From contig CAXXPS010000003.1 in NCBI GenBank assembly GCA_963669415.2, positions 1,488,001-1,552,000 of the forward strand: 64,000 bases of DNA, given 5' to 3'. The notes under the pieces are model-generated. The model had not been told where the DNA came from. It did no database searches and worked only from the letters and a program-made list of their open reading frames with translations. Below, one piece after another: positions 62,501-64,000 of this stretch. Positions within the stretch are counted from its first letter, which is position 1. Every line of letters starts with the position of its first letter. A program made the translations under genes and the position numbers. Origin of the DNA: JAWKWH01 sp963669415 (GTDB lineage Bacteria; Pseudomonadota; Alphaproteobacteria; Rhizobiales; Rhizobiaceae).

Positions 62501-62878
62501 TCAATCTCTAATAATGGCGGTTGCTTCGATTGATAATCGCAAGTCCAGTGGAAGTTCAACAATGGGAGATGAGCGGGCTGGTGGATCGATTGGAAAATAC
62601 TCGTTGAAAAGTTCGTTCAGAGCCGAAAAACCGGAGGCGTCGCCCAACCATGTGACGACCTTGACCACATCTTCCAAGCTTGAACCGGAAGCATCGAGGC
62701 AACTTTTCAGGTTTTCAAATGCCTGGCGCGCCTCTGCTTCAAATTCCTGTCCGGCAACAACAGCAGTCCCGGGGAGGAATCCCGCCTGTCCCGAAACAAA
62801 GAGAAAATCGCCGGCTCGCACCGTCTTGGAAATGGCCCCGAATTGCGGATGATCGATGACTTGCTTTTCAATGGCCAT
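62501..62878 (-). CDS. RidA-family protein
   Basis: A 125-residue Rid (YjgF/YER057c) family protein, a trimeric enamine/imine deaminase fold. It has LFVSGQAGFLPGT, ARQAFENLKSCLDASG and the C-terminal IEATAIIRD. The arginine typical of active RidA appears in PARSSPIVELPL. The ATG at 62878 follows GAGGAGCGAGG; a longer in-frame start at 63073 is unlikely. Confidence 0.83.
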   Translation of the reverse strand: MAIEKQVIDHPQFGAISKTVRAGDFLFVSGQAGFLPGTAVVAGQEFEAEARQAFENLKSCLDASGSSLEDVVKVVTWLGDASGFSALNELFNEYFPIDPPARSSPIVELPLDLRLSIEATAIIRD

Positions 62879-63086
62879 AATGCCTCGCTCCTCTGCATTG
62901 GCGTCAGAACATATCCGGTCATATCGCGCTTGTCTTGGATGGATTTTGAGACCGCAATGCATCATCCGGGTTGGCGCCAATAGCCAAACCGCAAATTTGA
63001 CGCGTTTGACAACATCTTGAATTGTCAACACTCTTCCTCTTGGGCAATGACCATCCTTGAGGAAGGAAATCATGAGACATCTAGGG

Positions 63087-63734
63087 TCAGGCAGGGACCT
63101 GTCGCAATAGCTCGGTTGCCGTTTCGGCAGCCATCGCCTTTATGCCCTCGAAGGCTGACTTAATCTGCAGGGCGGAAATTGTGTCCTGTACGAATTCGGG
63201 GTTAAGTTTCTCCATAGCGGATAGAGTCGCCGCTACCTGATCCGGCATTGCCGTAAGCGTTTCGATCAGCTCCCCCTCATGATCTTGAGCAGCAGCGGCA
63301 ATGTCGAATATGTCGCGCGGTGTGATCGCCGCTCCTCGATAGTGGACTTTCTTCGCGATGACCTCTGGCACTTTCTCGACCTTGGTCGGGTGCCCCTCGA
63401 CCTCCTCCTCGAACCAAGGGTCTGCAGTCATGTTCGCGCCGACTATGAAGTCAATCTCTCCGATGCCCTCAAATGCGATCTTTTGAAATCTACTGCCATC
63501 GCCGCTGTAGTGACTCGGCGGAACGTCGAAATGAAAATCTCTGCTCTCGGGATTGAGGTATGGTAGCAATTGAGGGTCATTGATAAAGATATCGACGTCA
63601 TGACTCTCCCGATGACCGATCTGCAGCATCATTGCTGTACCGCCGCCGAACGTCCAATGATCGATGACTCTCGATTGATCGATCAGCGAAACAGCTTCTC
63701 TAAAGAGTATTTGCCAGTCAGAGGAGTGTATCAA
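63087..63734 (-). CDS. AbiEii-like nucleotidyltransferase toxin
   Basis: A 215-residue protein with the AbiEii/AbiGii nucleotidyltransferase core: FGGGTAMMLQIGHRESHDVDIFI, giving the GG...S/H-D-x-D motif (D46 and D48). The second metal-site acid follows near EIDFIV, and a KV(H/Y)YRG element is also present. In known type IV systems this enzyme adds nucleotides to tRNA acceptor ends and is held in check by an antitoxin. It overlaps the partner gene by 4 bp. Confidence 0.78.
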   Translation of the reverse strand: MIHSSDWQILFREAVSLIDQSRVIDHWTFGGGTAMMLQIGHRESHDVDIFINDPQLLPYLNPESRDFHFDVPPSHYSGDGSRFQKIAFEGIGEIDFIVGANMTADPWFEEEVEGHPTKVEKVPEVIAKKVHYRGAAITPRDIFDIAAAAQDHEGELIETLTAMPDQVAATLSAMEKLNPEFVQDTISALQIKSAFEGIKAMAAETATELLRQVPA

Positions 63735-63994
63735 GCGGCGAGCGGGTACTGCTGGCCACTGTAATCTGAGAAAGCCTTAGCGGCGGCGACAAGGTCAGCC
63801 TTGGAAATATCCCACGCCTCGGCAAACTCAATCTGCCAATCTGCCGGAATACCCCCAAAAAATTCGGACATATGGCCAGGGTGAACCTTGGCTGCTGCCG
63901 GATCAAGCAGACAATGAGCGACCGTCGCCTCGTCCAGCTTCTCGCTGTACGGTGCGTTGATCTTGCTTAGAACTGGCAACTTTCTACTCATCAT
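63731..63994 (-). CDS. Small partner of the AbiEii-like toxin, candidate antitoxin
   Basis: An 87-residue (or 86 from the second ATG at 63991) acidic protein with the segment HPGHMSEFFGGIPADWQIEFAEAWDI. It is coupled by a 4-bp overlap to the nucleotidyltransferase, the organisation of a toxin-antitoxin pair. It does not look like the AbiEi antitoxin (no winged helix seen). The gene starts close to the window end, but an in-window ATG is present. Confidence 0.55.
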   Translation of the reverse strand: MMSRKLPVLSKINAPYSEKLDEATVAHCLLDPAAAKVHPGHMSEFFGGIPADWQIEFAEAWDISKADLVAAAKAFSDYSGQQYPLAA

Positions 63995-64000
63995 GGCACT

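Overview
This window is a chromosomal segment of an alphaproteobacterium, most likely a Hyphomicrobiales (Rhizobiales) member and probably marine. The gene order pyrC-like/plsY/dprA/topA/rnr/DUF983/NUDIX/MFS/rpmG followed by pleD/divK, DUF3572, dinB and dnaE is the housekeeping layout I associate with that order. Short prolyl-tRNA synthetase, HTH-less BirA, RNase J, and a NuoE with a C-terminal helix-hairpin-like extension also fit. I saw no tRNA, rRNA, insertion sequence, prophage or CRISPR array.

Layout. 1-10.8 kb (+ strand): pyrimidine/phospholipid/DNA-processing genes, topoisomerase I and RNase R, then small membrane, NUDIX, MFS and ribosomal L33 genes ending at a strong terminator. About 10.87-11.06 kb: a GC-rich block that folds into two long stem-loops and may be an unidentified structured RNA. 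11.2-19.5 kb: PleD/DivK cell-cycle signalling, a HAD protein, a GNAT, DNA polymerase IV and DnaE. 19.7-26.1 kb (- strand): a complete branched-chain-amino-acid-type ABC importer with a Tat-exported binding protein and a polytopic membrane protein.

26.1-31.1 kb is an AT-richer accessory block: an orphan secretin lipoprotein, two small exported proteins with six cysteines each, and an AraC-type regulator. 31.1-36.5 kb encodes the complete beta-hydroxyaspartate cycle (bhcABCD with divergent bhcR), which converts two glyoxylate into oxaloacetate without carbon loss. A degenerate second copy of the 3' end of bhcD lies at 26.1 kb on the far side of the accessory block, directly upstream of the membrane-protein/ABC genes. 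The simplest reading is that about 5 kb was inserted at the end of bhcD and split an ancestral bhcABCD-membrane protein-ABC importer operon. This is the most interesting structural feature of the window.

36.5-40.8 kb: lipoprotein export (lolD, lolC), proS, a DUF1467 protein and methylmalonyl-CoA epimerase. 40.8-59.8 kb: RNase J, BirA and the full 14-subunit complex I operon nuoA-N (all - strand), interrupted by five non-Nuo genes. 60-64 kb: small hypothetical genes, an NTF2-like protein, an AEC transporter, a RidA-family protein and an AbiEii-like toxin with a partner gene.

Metabolically, the bhc genes supply oxaloacetate and aspartate from C2 substrates, the adjacent importer is a candidate supplier of a related substrate, and complex I handles the NADH. 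That link is inference from gene context.
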